Below are positions 1 to 12,184 of a stretch of DNA of 64,000 bases, piece after piece. A program made the translations under genes and the position numbers. This stretch comes from Mauremys mutica (taxonomy: Eukaryota > Chordata > Testudines > Geoemydidae): positions 61,152,768-61,216,767 of the forward strand of contig NC_059081.1 in NCBI RefSeq assembly GCF_020497125.1, in the 5' to 3' direction. The notes under the pieces are model-generated. The model had not been told where the DNA came from, did not search any database, and saw only the letters and a list, made by a program, of their open reading frames with translations. Position 1 is the stretch's first letter. Each line of letters opens with the position of its first letter.

Positions 1-429
1 TTGAGAATTGTTGATCTAGTAACCTCTAGGATGGATACATCCACAGATGAAAAGCCTTGGGTCTTAAAGGGAATTATTTTGAAGGAGTCCTGCATACTGT
101 ATAATGTGAGCTTTTCCATGATTTTGTATTTACATGCTTGCATCACAATGGCCTTAATTATAATTATTCATACTTTTTTAGAATAAGTGAGTGCTATGAG
201 GTGATTACAATTAGAACACTGTATATACTTTAGTAGGTACTTGTTATGCCTTCACTATACCGATCCAAATAATGGCATACAAAAATATGCAGATATTTCT
301 ATGGGAATTCTAAATAAGATATTTTGTACTGTACAATTTACTATAATAAAAATACAAACCTGGATGACTGATTTGACTTGTTTTAAACATATAGGAAAAG
401 TAAAGGTTCTTCTTTTTTCATGTCTACAG
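1..429 (+). other. ADAM23: ADAM23 intron, upstream part
   Basis: AT-rich DNA with no conserved reading frame. It ends in a polypyrimidine-containing acceptor (cttcttttttcatgtctacag) directly before the first recognisable exon. I see no repeat family or RNA gene here. The upstream ADAM23 exons (signal peptide and start of the prodomain) must lie outside the window. Confidence 0.7.
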
Positions 430-506
430 GCTGTGCATCTGGCCCAGGCAAGTTTCCAGATTGAGGCCTTCGGGTCCAAATTCATCCTTGACCTCACATT
501 GAATAA
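430..506 (+). CDS. ADAM23: ADAM23 coding exon (prodomain), 77 bp
   Basis: The exon opens after a ctacag acceptor and closes at gtaagtg, a strong donor. It starts in phase 0 and encodes AVHLAQASFQIEAFGSKFIL followed by DLTLN, leaving two bases (AA) that join the next exon to give Asn. The sequence matches the propeptide of ADAM23, a catalytically inactive ADAM (no HExxH zinc site, known from the family) that acts at the neuronal surface as a receptor or scaffold for LGI proteins and as an integrin ligand. ADAM22 and ADAM11 are close relatives, but this stretch is ADAM23-like. The intron that follows is 52,188 bp and carries nearly all the mobile DNA in the window. The apparent read-through of the exon into a longer open frame on both sides is chance. 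Confidence 0.93.
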
Positions 507-671
507 GTAAGTGTACGATTGTGGGTTTCTTTGTTTCCTGCTCTTTGTGGCTGTCTCTTTGGAAACAAATAGAGCGATTTTTCTGAAGAAGAGGGCAGCA
601 GGGTAGGGCAGGTTTAATCCTGTGAGCTTTGAGAAACTACCACACCACCCAGATGCACTGATATACTAAAA

Positions 672-979
672 CAGGGGTCGGCAACCTTTCAGAAGTGCTG
701 TGCCGATTCTTCATTTATTCACTCTCATTTAAGGTCTCGCGTGCCAGTAATACATTTTAACATTTTTAGAAGGTCTCTTCCTATAAGTCTATAATATATA
801 ACTAAACTATTGTATGTAAAGTAAATAAGGTTTTTAAAACGTTCAAGAAGCTTCATTTAAAATTAAATTAAAATGCAGAGCCCCCCGGACCAGTGGCCAG
901 GACCCGGGCAGTGTGAATGCCACTGAAAATCAGCTCGTGTGCCGCCTTCGGCACCCGTGCCATAGGTTGCCTACCCCTG
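672..979. mobile_element. Non-autonomous hAT-type element, 308 bp
   Basis: Terminal inverted repeats CAGGGGTCGGCAACCT and AGGTTGCCTACCCCTG bound a non-coding body. An exact 8-bp direct repeat, tactaaaa, lies at 664-671 and 980-987. Eight-base duplications with CAG...CTG ends are diagnostic of hAT transposons. No transposase frame is present, so movement depended on an enzyme encoded elsewhere. Confidence 0.9.
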
Positions 980-1141
980 TACTAAAACATTCATGAAAGT
1001 TGGCAAGCTTGCCTAAGCTAGGTATTATAAATCTAGCTTTCTCTAAGAAAGAAAGGATATGTTCCTATTCATCAGTGCTGGAATATATTTGCATGTAAAG
1101 AGAAAAAATATAAATATACATTTAGTTTGGTTCCTCAGGAA

Positions 1142-1651
1142 CATAGGCGCCGACTTCCTCTGTTCCCAGGAGGTGCTTGACCCCCCCCCGCCCTAGAATC
1201 CGCCCCCACTCCACCCCTTCCACAAAGTTCAAACCCCGCCTCTTCCTGCCACCGCTCTGCCCCAGGCCCCTCCCCCACTCCACCCCTTGTGCCCTGCCCC
1301 TTCCTGCCCTCGCTGTGCCCCAGGCCCTGCCCCCAGTCCACCTCTTTCCCCCAAGCTCCCACCGTCATCCTGCCTCTTCTCACCCCTGCTCTGCCCCTTC
1401 CCCCACCTCTTCCTGCTACTGGCTTCTCGCCCTCCCCCCCAAGCACCTCCTGCATGCTGCTGAACAGCTGATCCGTGGCAGGTGGGAGGGCTGGGAGGGA
1501 GGAGGAGGAGCTAATTGGTGGGTCCGCTGATGGGTGGGAGGTGGGGGAAGGGGAGGTGCTGATCCACGGGGCTGCTGGTGGATGCTGAGCACCCACTATT
1601 TTTTTCCATGCGTGCTCCAGGGCTGCAGCACCCACAGAGTTGGCACCTATG
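1142..1651. mobile_element. Non-autonomous hAT-type element, GC-rich, 510 bp
   Basis: The ends CATAGGCGCCGACT and its degenerate mirror at 1638-1651 form inverted repeats, flanked by the exact 8-bp duplication ctcaggaa (1134-1141 and 1652-1659). The body is strongly C-rich on the + strand, which explains the long open frames on both strands there; none resembles a protein. The element is likely hAT, from the duplication length and TIR style. Confidence 0.88.
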
Positions 1652-1659
1652 CTCAGGAA

Positions 1660-2548
1660 CCAAAACATATTTGCTGAGGACCCCAAAGCCTCTTAGATAT
1701 AAATTATGAAAAGTGTCTCAGTACATATACATTACGGTTATTATGCTTTTCGTTCTTAAGTGCTTTATATACAGTACAAGATTCAATCCACCACTCAAAA
1801 AAAGTCATCTGTTTTGCAGAAGGTGGCAATCAGGAAGAAAACTGGCAAGTCACTTGCTGCATAACAGTAGTGGAAGACATTTCCTGTATCTTTGGTTCCC
1901 ACTTTGATCTTCCTGTCCTAGATGCATTTTGTCAGGCTACATTTTCTTTAGGAATTACCATTAAAATGGCAGTTCCTGATTATTACACAGATGCCTGATT
2001 CATATCACTGTACTTTACTCTGTTCATCTACAACACTAGCTAAAGCTTAGGTTTGGCTTAGATTGTGACCAGGGAGATTTCCTTCTGGTCTGTCTGGAAT
2101 CCTGGATAGACCAGATATAAATAGCAGTAATTGATAAACGTTGCAGTTTTCAATTAAGGAATGTATATTCTGAGCCTTAACCAGGTTAATAGTGTTCCAT
2201 ATATCTTCATAAAGGGCCAATTTGAGAGAAATGTACTTAAAGTAAGGGATGATACAAGACTTAAAATATAAGTAGCACTAACTAATATTAAATTATGTGG
2301 TTTATCAGGACATTTGTAAGTTACTGAATTCAGTTGTTTAAAGACTATTCTTCATTAAGATTAAGGTGCCTTTCATTTTGGTACATAAGTGGCTGAAAAA
2401 TTATGACATATATAAAAAGAACCAGATTTATTTCCTGCACCGATACGCTGTGTGCAGGAGAGAAATGAGCAGGAGGAAGTTGTAATTGACTCCATGATTC
2501 TCAAGCTGCTTTGTCCCTATCTGTGCAATAAGACTGTTCTAAGGTCCC
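1660..2548. other. ADAM23: Intronic DNA, no recognised element
   Basis: AT-rich intron sequence without inverted repeats, long frames or known tails that I can recognise. Nothing here supports a gene. Confidence 0.5.
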
Positions 2549-2551
2549 TAA

Positions 2552-2846
2552 GGGTATGTCTACACTGCAGCTGGGAGTGTGCCTACCAGCCTAGTTAGAC
2601 AGATGCATGCTAGCTCTGCTGGAGCTTGTGCGATTAACAAATAACATTGTGGATGTTGTGGCCCGGGCTAGCTGCCTGAGTACAAGCCTGACGACCCCCA
2701 GGGTCCCCAGTTGGTGGCTAGACCATGCTGTCCCCTATGCTGCAGTGTTCTACACTGATATTTTTAGTGTGCTAGAAGGAGCAGAGTTAGTGTGTCTGTT
2801 TACACTGGCTGGGAGGCATGCTCCCATCTACAGTGTAGAAGTACCG
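2552..2846. mobile_element. TIR element, possibly Harbinger-type
   Basis: Imperfect inverted ends, GGGTATGTCTACACTGCAG on the left and its mirror (…CTACAGTGTAGAAGTACCG) on the right, bound about 295 bp. The flanking trinucleotide TAA (2549-2551 and 2847-2849) fits the 3-bp TWA duplication of PIF/Harbinger elements, but three bases is weak evidence. The body has no transposase. Confidence 0.6.
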
Positions 2847-2849
2847 TAA

Positions 2850-3816
2850 GGGATCAGACACCAGCTGAGTATTGCTATGGGGGAGAAAGTGAAGCAGAGC
2901 TCCCCTGTACATTCTCTACTCAGTCATGTTCCTTCCCTTAATATCTATGTTGGGGGGAAGGTGGGCTTTACTCCAACTGTGAATTCCCCTTTTCTGAGGG
3001 AATTCTCCGTTGGCCAGCTGTGGCTGTATTTTATCTGTTTTTTGCAAGGCTCGGGTGTTCAAAAGGGGATGGAATTGGAATGTAATTCTAGCCCAAATGC
3101 TGCTATTTCTCTGCATTCCCCTACAACTCGGGGCAATTCTCACAGTAATGTTCATACTTTCTCAAGGTGTTTTGATGTTTACATTAGCTAATATTTACTA
3201 ATTTTTGTATCATTAATAACAAAAATGTCAAATTGTTTTCATATAAACATTTGAAAAATATGTAGACTTTCCAAAGGGCCTAAATATTTTTAGTACACAT
3301 TAATTGAATAGTAACTAAATATAATTATGAATATATAATAAATATAGTAAATGATCTGTCTAATTAAAGTTTAATGAAGTATCAATTATTGACAGTTTCT
3401 TTAAAGTGCTACCAATTTTAATAAAATTTTTCATTTGTCTCACCATAGAGAACATGCAATCAAATGGTATGAATGACTACTACTGTTTCTGTCTCTTCAC
3501 TGTACTTTGCTATTTCACTGGGCCCCAAATTTGTACCAGAAAAGTATTGTATTGTGGCAAAAGATGGTAGGGATATTTTTTGAACTTAGATTCGGAACAG
3601 GAATTTTAAATCTGCTTACTGCACTTTAAATATGATTTAAAAATTCCACACAGGTGCCATGTATAATAGGACAATCACCCATTGTCAGCAGTAGTTGTCG
3701 TCAACTTGCCTTCCACATGCTGAATGCGTTAGCTGCTATTTTAGTTAACGGAAGATTGTTTTAAATACTGTTACAGAAAGAGAGAGAGACAGTGTTCTAC
3801 TTCATCTCATTTAAGG
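2850..3816. other. ADAM23: Intronic DNA, no recognised element
   Basis: AT-rich intron with short chance frames only. I see no repeat ends or conserved protein. Confidence 0.5.
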
Positions 3817-4139
3817 GAGGATATGTGGTTCAATGTATAGGGCGCTAGAGTAATTGTATAAAGATCTGGTTCTGTCCTAGCTTTGCCATTGACTGATTGT
3901 ATATTTGCATTAAACTGAGACGCTTATATATTTCTTCATCCAGAAGTAGGTCCCAAGTTGTTCTTGTATGCAGAAGGGACAGCAAATTAGACGCATTTTA
4001 GCTCCAACCTCCATATGTCCAGGTCTCTCTGTGCCTTAGTTTTCCTATCTGTAAAATGGGGATAATAATGGTCACCACCATTGTAAAGGTGGTTTTTTTA
4101 AATATCTAGGTGAAATGTACTGTATAAATGCGTATTATT
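3817..4139 (+). repeat. MIR-like CORE-SINE, decayed
   Basis: A diverged tRNA-like head (3820-3850) and the start of a CORE region (about 3875-3915, ctttgccattgactg) are followed, after roughly 100 bp of unrelated or diverged sequence, by the typical MIR tail around 4025-4060 (gtgccttagttttcctatct, then gtaaaatggggataataatgg). The age is evidently great. It could be two MIR fragments rather than one interrupted copy. Confidence 0.6.
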
Positions 4140-4225
4140 TTTATTTATTTATTTAGACTTTCAGTGATAGTGTTGTAAACAGTCTTGTCTTGTCTGTATT
4201 AGCAACCAAGCCTTTTAAACCCTGC

Positions 4226-4428
4226 AGGGGAGGGATAGCTCAGTGGTTTGAGCATTGGCCTGCTAAACCCAGGGTTGTGAGTTCATTCCTTGAGGGGGCC
4301 ACTTAGGGATCTGGGGCAAAATCAGTACTTGGTCCTGCTAGTGAAGGCAGGGGGCTGGACTCAATGACCTTTCAAGGTCTCTTCCAGTTCTAGGAGATAG
4401 GATATCTCCATTAATTTTTTATTTTAAT
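4226..4428 (+). repeat. tRNA-derived SINE, CryI-like (turtle)
   Basis: It begins gggagggatagctcagtgg and contains a pol III A box (tagctcagtggtttgagca) and a B box-like segment (ggttgtgagttcattcc). The middle (gggggccacttagggatctg) and a CR1-like 3' tail ending near ggagataggatatct follow. This architecture matches the CryI family of turtle SINEs, known to use CR1 machinery. The second copy in this window, at 39226, has a better preserved tail. Confidence 0.85.
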
Positions 4429-4429
4429 T

Positions 4430-6098
4430 GAGGGCCATGGCAGTAGCAAGTTATTTTCCTAGCATACAAGGGATCATATTGTTTGAGTTATATGTGAAAA
4501 TGGCAATATAGGAATCCATTTACAATTGGTGTTTTATTTCATTGGTAGGTAAGACTAGAGATGTAAAACAGGTTTCATTAGAGACGCAGTTTTTGTCTCA
4601 TTCTGTTCACTACTTGCACCTCTAACATACCTCCCCAAATGTGTCAATATGTTGACATAAACTTGCCACTGTGAGACTCCTATAGTGCCAGTGTTTGCCA
4701 CTGTGTGTACTGATACAGAAGGTGATGTCTGAGGAAAAAGAATAGTGGTATAAAAAAAACCCTATTAAATCTGTGATGTGCAAAATTCTGTAAGCACTGC
4801 ATAAAAAATGCATACGCAGCTTGTGCTGTCCTTGAGCATTTCAGCACATTTTAAAACAAAAATGAATCAGCAGAAATTAGTATTTTTCAACATTAAAGTA
4901 TTGCTCTCTTCCTGATGTCCAGTTGAGGTCTTTCTTTGGTCAGTTTGTCAGCAATATTAACAGTTTCGTATGAGGTAAAGATGCAAGTGTATCAAATATT
5001 GGGTTTACAGAGCAACAAACTGTGGCTTTTTACAATTTGCTAGGTTACTATATTCCCATATCTATTTCTTATTGCTACTCAGGTCTTCTGCATGAGCTGC
5101 TTTGTTTTCAAAGGTGAACTGGAAGGCTTTTTATCTGCCCACAGCTGAATTAAGAGTTAAGTGTTTTCCCCGCAACTAAAGCATTACATGGAATTACATT
5201 TGTTAACATACTTTTCAACCTTTACACCTTCACCTTTAAAATGTGAAACAATGGCTGGAAAGCATATGAGGATGTCAGGAAGTGGGGCCAGGGGCTGTGA
5301 GGGGCAGGCAGGATGAAGGACCAGAAGAGAGGAAAGAAAGCCCGGAGACATCTAGAGCCTTATGGGAGTTGATTAAGTACTGCAGTGTTTCAGCCACAGG
5401 AAGAGATCCCAGTGCATTATGAAATATAGAGAGTCTGGGCAGGGGAGTAGGAGCTTATACTGGAGGATAGTTGGAGGAAGGACAGTGAACTACAACTCAC
5501 ATGAGGCACCACAGTGGCTCAGGTGACTAGAGAGATTCATGTTGACCTAAAATAAAGCGTTTTGATTTAGGACTGTCAAAACAAAAAGTTTTGGTAGTTT
5601 GACTTCTTGTCCTGAATTGGGACAAAAGCTAATGTCAAAATATCAGTATTCCCTGCAGGCCAGAAATTCCAGTTTTAGATTAGCTCCATGTACCAATTTG
5701 CCTTTGTATCCAGAATACAAGTAAATGCTCTGGGACTAGATCATCAGCTGGTGTAAATCAATGATATTAGTAGCAAGCTCCCTTTCTTTTGTCTGGGCAC
5801 TAGAAACTAGTAATATATTGGTGTCCCAACTGCACTGGAATAATATTGATTTATATCAGCGAAGGCTTTGTACCCTAATAGAAAGTAACTAGTAGCTGAG
5901 ATAAAATAAACTAGGTAACCACAAAATTTAGACTAACTAGCAACCAAAACAAAATAAACTGGTAACTGGAGTATCATGGGTATATAAATAACGCTATCTG
6001 TATTGCCACATTAGCAATTATATCTAAGCATCTAACTATACACAGACACTGCTGCATGCTGCACAAGTTTGTTTTAAGTTGATGAGGGAGGGCAAAGG
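4430..6098. other. ADAM23: Intronic DNA, no recognised element
   Basis: Unremarkable AT-rich intron, with a slightly purine-rich patch near 5270-5560. No inverted ends, SINE boxes or conserved frames were found. Confidence 0.5.
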
Positions 6099-6103
6099 AG
6101 GAG

Positions 6104-6798
6104 TGTAATGGGTCGGACTCATCCCTGCGGCGCCTCCTGCTGGTGACTCTGGGGAATTAGCTCTTTCCAGCGTTCGGAGCGCCCTCTGCAGGCTGGTGGT
6201 CCACCTGTTCTCAGGCCCCGTGTCCCTCCCTGGACCCGGTGCCCCTTTTCTCCGGGGTGCTGCCCCCTGGCAGTAACCCCTTTTCACTCTGGGCTTCCCC
6301 TTTTGTCTCAGGGAACCCCCACCCTCTATCCCTACCTTGCCTCAGTATGTGGCTACTGTTAGTCATTGTCTAGCCCCACACCCTGGGGCAGACTGCAGTA
6401 TCAGCCTATTCATCATTGGCAGGGTTGGGTTTGGACCTGCTGCTTTGGCCTACCCCTGGGCTGCCCTCTGCAACCCCCAGTACCCATTGGCCCACTGCTA
6501 GGCCGCAGCCTGGGGCTTTCCTGGCTAGAGCTCCTCAGCCTTTCCCCAGCTCTGCTTCACCCTAGGTACCTTGTTTAGCTACTAAGCAGCCAGGCCCATC
6601 TCCCTCTGAAGGCAGAGAGAGACTGTCTGCCTTTGGCTTCCTTGGCCTTTTATAGGGGCCAGCTGTGGTTCAGTTTGGGGCGTGGCCTCACCTGCAGCCA
6701 CTTCCTCCATTAGCCCAGTCTTGAGAACCGCCGCTCTCAAGCCCTGCCAGGCCACTTTTAAACCCCTCTGGGCCGAAGCAGGGGGTCACCCTGCTACA
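6104..6798 (+). repeat. Solo LTR, 695 bp
   Basis: The segment starts TGTAATGGG and ends GCTACA, so it has TG...CA boundaries. It is flanked by an exact 5-bp duplication, aggag (6099-6103 and 6799-6803), as expected for LTR retroelement integration. It is GC-rich compared with its flanks, has a TATA-like ttttata near 6650 and no internal coding region. The orientation is tentative. This is probably what remains after recombination between two LTRs; the parent family is not identifiable from the LTR alone. Confidence 0.85.
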
Positions 6799-6803
6799 AG
6801 GAG

Positions 6804-7269
6804 GTAAATGCTTTTTTGTTATGATTTACAGTGAATTAATTTTTATATTGTTAAGTGAGACTAGAGAAAGCAAATTCTCAGTTGGGAGGAAAGAGCCTTT
6901 GTTAAAATAGGTGTCTATTAGCATTGGGTAATATAGTAGAATTTAATCTCAATTTAATTATAATTTAATAAATAATTTAGAACATGTGTAAAAAGAACAC
7001 TGAGTGTTGTTTGAATCAATCTTAACTAGGGTGAAGCATAATATAGGGAAAGTATTGGCCAAGAAATTGCTGCTTCTCTAAAGTGCGTAGAACTCTGTCA
7101 CAAACCAAATGAGAATAGTGGTAAGAAGTGTTAATATTAATGCAAGGACTAGTAAACCATATGGACTAATCTCTCTTCAAGCTGATAGCCTGGATATTAA
7201 TGGATGAGAGTGTGGCAGACCTAAGATCCAAGAGTTGTTGCCACAATCACAGCAAGTAATAGATACTAT
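6804..7269. other. ADAM23: Intronic DNA, no recognised element
   Basis: AT-rich intron with no supported feature. Confidence 0.5.
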
Positions 7270-7284
7270 TTTATTATCAGGAAA

Positions 7285-7523
7285 GGTTTCAGAGTGGTAG
7301 CTGTGTTAGTCTGTATTAGCAAAAAGAACGAGGAGTACTTGTGGCACCTTAGAGACTAACAATTTTATTTGAGCATAAGCTTTCATGGGCTAAAACCCAC
7401 TTCATCAGATGCATGCATGTATTTTCCACTGCATGCATCCGATGAAGTGGGTTTTAGCCCACGAAAGCTTATGCTCAAATAAATTTGTTAGTCTCTAAGG
7501 TGCCACAAGTACTCTTCATTCTT
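7285..7523 (+). repeat. Foldback (hairpin) retroelement fragment, copy 1
   Basis: A leader (ggtttcagagtggtagctgt...) is followed by two long complementary arms. For example 7334-7360 pairs with 7487-7513, and the match continues inward to a short loop near 7405-7430. The flanks carry a 14/15 match direct repeat (7270-7284 and 7524-7538), longer than any hAT or mariner duplication. I recognise the sequence as a common turtle repeat and suspect Penelope-like ends, but no protein is present here. Confidence 0.7.
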
Positions 7524-7538
7524 TTTATTATCAAGAAA

Positions 7539-8138
7539 AAAATTGATTCCAGGATATGGAAAAATTCTTACAGTAAGGCAGAGAGAAATACCTTAATCCC
7601 ATCAAGGAAAGGAATTCCAGAAATATTAGATTTCCTTCAGATAGATATATTCTTGGGGCTAAACCATAAAGATCCAATTAATAGCAATAACCCTTGTGAT
7701 GGAGTCTGTTAGATCTTGTCTTTCTTCACTGGGGATATCCTTAGAACTAAGCCTGAGCACCTGAAGTATCATTAGCAGTGTACTAGGTTCTGTCAGATGA
7801 CTTTATCTCATCTTCCTATCAGAAAGTTCCTGAAAGTTGCAAAGATATTCCGTGTACAGAAACTCATTCTAGTTTATAAGCCTTCAGTGTACCACTGATT
7901 GAACTTGCCTGCTTTCCCTTTTATTAAAATTATCCTTTTTAATAGTAGCAAAATCATCCAAAAGCTTATCAAAATAGGGAGCTCAGTCATTGGATCTATA
8001 GATTGAACTGTGCTTTATAAGTGATGTAAATTCCACAAGAACAAGTTGTAGTCTGAACATCCTTGGAATTCATACTTAAAGTAAACTCAGCTTTCCATGA
8101 GTCCAAGAAGAGAGAGACATTTTTCCATCCCACTTTAG
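7539..8138. other. ADAM23: Intronic DNA, no recognised element
   Basis: AT-rich intron between the foldback repeat and the hAT target duplication; nothing identifiable. Confidence 0.5.
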
Positions 8139-8550
8139 TGCATGAGCAGTGATGAGCTGCCAAAATCTTAACAACCGGTTCCCTATAAAAAGTTCTGATT
8201 TAAGGGATGTTCGTCCACAGTATGTATTTTTGTACCTTTTCTCCATAAGAAATGGCAATGCATTGAATCATTGGAAGTCATACTTAAGAATAAAAAAACA
8301 TTTTTATAAAAGTTTATTACAATAGAAACAAAGTATTGCTTTATTACATGAATTTAAAATACATTTGAAAAGAAAAAATATATAAAGATGTATGAGTAAG
8401 CAAACAATAATAAAGAATTAAATGCCTTTTCTTGTATTTTAAAATATTACATGTGAACTACTTAAGTTATTAAAAAAGTAATATATTTATGTTGAAGTAT
8501 TATACAATGCAACAACAAACAACATTTTAAAGAATATTTAAGTACATTTA

Positions 8551-10752
8551 TTACAAATTAGGTAGTAATTTCCAGATGGCTTCTTGATCTTCTCCATAAT
8601 CTTTGGTGTTGGATACACGAACTCTGGTATCTAATGCAGATCGATGACTTCTCATCCATGATTTAACATATGGTATTGGGTTCCAGGAACTTAGTGGTTT
8701 TCCCAACAAATTGATGGTCATAAAGTTTGAGATATGTTTAATTGTTAAATTTGCCCTTATATCACTACAAATAATATTCATCAACGAAAAAGCTCTTTCT
8801 GCTTCTGCAGAACTAATTGCAATTGTGTTCATAATTTGCTTTGCTTTCCTTATTGTTTCCGGATCAGGAAGATTTTTTGATTGAATGTTATTGTCTACAT
8901 AGTCATGAAAATCATTTAAATCGACTACAAATTTTATGAATTTACTTAATTCATGCACTTTTTCTTCTCCGGATTTCTAAGGTAATCTGACTTCTTCAAT
9001 ATTCCATGAAGTGGGATCCATAACATTGAATAATTCAACTATTTTAGGTGTATTACGAGAATGACCTAAATTGTCTTCTTTATATTTAATGTGCTTTTCG
9101 TTTAATAATCTTGCCTTCATTTTTTCAATAATGCACTCTATTACTTTGTCTCGTGGCAGTGATCTAAACTTTACATTATCTTCAAATTCTATGCATTTAA
9201 AAGCATCACTTTCTATCATTTCATTAATTTTATTTTCGTGTATACCAAAACTATCTTTTAATTGTATGAAAAAACCAATAGTTCGTTTGATTAGTTTATC
9301 TGCCTTTGTTAAACTCAATTGTCTCGCTTGCAGTGCATTTGATAATAATGCAAATTCATCCAAAATGGCAATCATTAATGCCAAGTTTTTTTGTTTTTTA
9401 ATCTTTTTGCCATGCCAGAAAATTTCTGATTTTTGGAAAAGTAAGTATAAAGAGCTGGATACGCTCTCCAGACCGCTTTGACAGCTCTAAGGCTACAAGA
9501 AGCCCATCGTGGACCAAAAACACGGCCTATTTTGATTATTGCAATATACAGTTCTTCAGAAACTTGTTTAAGTTCAAACTGACTTTTATTTGACTGATGA
9601 AAAATTGCATAAATCTTGTCCAAAAAAATCTTGAAATGGCTTATTTCATTGATATCATTTATAGCATCATCTAAAGCCAGTTGTAGCCGATGATTCAAAC
9701 AATGCCAAATTGTAACGTTTGGAAAATCTTCAATTAGTCTTGTAGCAACTCCTGATTTATGTCCAAGCATGGTGCTTGCGCCATCAGACAAAATCCGATT
9801 AAATTTTTCTTTAAATATTCTGTGTCAAATCCTGTATCAGCTAATGTATGTCTCAAAGCATTATAAATATTTTCTGCTTTTGTTGATTCTAATTCCACCA
9901 AATCGAGAAAAATTGTTGGTGAAGAATCTTGTAGTTCACTTTTTAGAAGAATTACAAGCACAGTTTTACTTGAAATTGTAGAAGCTTCATCAATAATAAT
10001 ACAAATCTTTGAATAGTTTTCAATGATTTTACTAAAAATTTGTTTTTTTATTAATTCAGCAATATGTTCTACGATTCTGATGGCCGAAAATCGAGAATGT
10101 AGGCAGTTCCCTAAATCAGTTTCATTCTTAATTTGTAGCTCTACTTCATCCTCCATATCTGACATTGGTCGGTTTCTTTTTACTAAGCTGTAAACGATGT
10201 TGAAAATTTTGCTGGTTATTGCAATATCTTGTTCAGTAAGTTTATCAATCACTGTAGTGAGAGGTTCTTTTTTAGATTCATTTAAAATATTTATAACTCT
10301 CAAATGACAGCTTGATTCGAAATGTCCCTTCATTTTTTTTCTTAATGATGCTTGCTGAACTTTTTTATCAGTTCCAGATGCTTTAATAGTACACTTTTGC
10401 CATTCTGAAGAAACGTGTAAAGATTTTCCTCCAAGGACCCCCAAATGTGATGCCTTTGCACAGTGGGAACAGCCAAGTTTTTTGCCTTCAATTATTAAGC
10501 CATTATATTTATTTAAAAAATATTGTGCCTGCTCGGAAGTCCAACAATCGGGTATACATTTTCACAATCATGTAAATCCTCTTCCATTGGGGACACCTTT
10601 TCAGATGATTCAACTTTTAAGATATTTTCATCACCAAAATTGTCATCGGCGTTTTCAGTAATTAAATCATTATTTTCACTACTCGAACTACTGACTAATG
10701 ATTTTGTCATTTTACTGGAAAACCAATCACTAATGCTTTTCTGGCGTTTCAT
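8551..10752 (-). pseudogene. hAT transposase, KIAA1586-like, broken
   Basis: Reading on the minus strand, a start (MKRQKSISDWFSS) at 10752 is followed by an acidic Ser-rich stretch, a TTF-type zinc-finger region with spaced Cys/His (LGCSHCAKASHLG; FESSCH), the catalytic core ([33 protein letters not shown]) and the C-terminal dimerisation block (SSAEAERAFSLMNIICSDIR). This order is standard for hAT transposases and resembles the domesticated vertebrate gene KIAA1586. Frameshifts near 10545, 9790 and 9380 and an in-frame stop at 8977-8979 make it non-functional. The host DNA around it is intronic, so there is no sign of domestication of this copy. Confidence 0.88.
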
Positions 10753-11079
10753 TATGAAGGGTAAATAATATTGAATAGAAAACTTTAATCTTCGAATAAC
10801 AGTCCAGTTAGTATTACACACTGAAATATCACACGCAATTTACTAGAAACAAACAGACCGACTATGACTGGTCGTGTAGAAACAGTTGCACAAGTGCACG
10901 AACAAGGCAAGTGAGGCTACAATTAACACCAGAAACAAGACGTTGTCTCTCTCTCTCTCAACAAGATGAACTTTGGGAGCGATGACATTTGACTCACATG
11001 TGTACATCAACTTAACGAATGAGGCAAGTGCGACCCTGTTAATAAAATAATAAACTAGACTGGGGTAAGCAAACATTGG

Positions 11080-11424
11080 CAGGGCCGGCTTTAGGCCGAT
11101 TCCACCGATTCCCCTGAATCGGGCCCTGTGCCCAGTGAGAATCCCTTCCCTGGCTAGAGGTGCCTTTTTAATTTTTACTTACCCAGCGGCGCTCCGGGTC
11201 TTCGGCGGGTTCTTTGGGGTCTGCTTGGGGCTCTGAGAACTGCAACAGGCAGCTTGTTTGCAGAAAGTGACCTAGACAGAATGTGTATGCAGATACTTGG
11301 ACGGCTGCAGCAACTGTCTGCAAACTCCACAGCTAGTTGCTGCTAGCCAGCCCCAGACGGCTGCTGGGCACAGCACTGCCAAGTGCTACCCAGGCACAGG
11401 CTGCTCCATTTGGCTTACCCGGGG
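11080..11424. repeat. GC-rich hAT-like end fragment
   Basis: The sequence cagggccggctttaggccga looks like the terminus of another GC-rich hAT family inserted into the 5' region of the larger hAT. I could not find a convincing partner end or an 8-bp duplication (the left flank would be aacattgg), so its boundary is unresolved. Confidence 0.4.
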
Positions 11425-11426
11425 TA

Positions 11427-11537
11427 GGATGACCAGATGGCAAATGTGAAAAATCGGCACAGTGCGGGGGGGGGGGGGGGGGTTAATAGGAGCCTATATA
11501 AGAAAATAAACCCAAAAATCGAGACATCTGGTCACCC
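11427..11537. mobile_element. Short TIR element flanked by TA
   Basis: Ends GGATGACCAGATG and CATCTGGTCACCC are inverted repeats with TA on both sides (11425-11426 and 11538-11539), as in Tc1/mariner-type insertions. A run of about 18 G bases begins at 11466. The same TIR family occurs at 12693-13164. Confidence 0.7.
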
Positions 11538-12184
11538 TAACCCAGGACCACGGACCCTGCCCCGCAAGTCACCGCTCGCCTTACCAAATGCTACTGCAGG
11601 AGAGATCTGAACCCACCCAGAGGCAGAACTAGGGGATGATTCTCCCCTGGAGGATAAAAGGAGCCCCCCCATACACACCCTGTCCTGGGTCCATCCTTCC
11701 CTCATCACACAGGCTCCTCCAGGAGCTGCATTGGGAGGTTTATAAATTACAGCTCAGCAAACAAGCTGCTGGCTGCCAGGAGCCCTAGGCAGCCAACCCA
11801 AGGTACGCCAGCTACACAACCACTGCACAACAACCCCCATCTACACCACACTCAAGAAACAATCCGTGGTGCTGCAAGAACCCTATGCAGTCCCCGCAGA
11901 GCATACAGCACCTCACCCCCAGCAACACAACACACTGTACACAGCCCTCCTCCTCCCATACACACCATAAGTGACCTGAACTGCACAACCCCAAGTATTA
12001 TACATCCCTCCTCAGTGCACAACCCCCAGCCCTCACCCACTACTGTGCAGACCTTCTCCCAGCCGCACAACTCCCCTGCTACCCAGCCCCCCTACAACAC
12101 ACAGCTCTGTCTGGCACACACACTATACACAGGTGGTCCCCACTACAGCACTCCCCTAACTAAAAAATGCATAATGCTCTGAGC

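Noticed and set aside
1135..1686. 183-codon minus-strand frame
   Set aside because: It lies over a GC-rich non-autonomous hAT element defined by TIRs and an 8-bp duplication. The product is low-complexity Gly/Arg-rich text.
4226..4300. tRNA gene
   Set aside because: A and B boxes are present, but the sequence continues into a SINE body and CR1-like tail, so it is a tRNA-derived SINE.
8551..10752. Functional domesticated KIAA1586-type gene
   Set aside because: Three frameshifts and an in-frame stop, together with flanking TIRs and a perfect target duplication, show a dead transposon copy.
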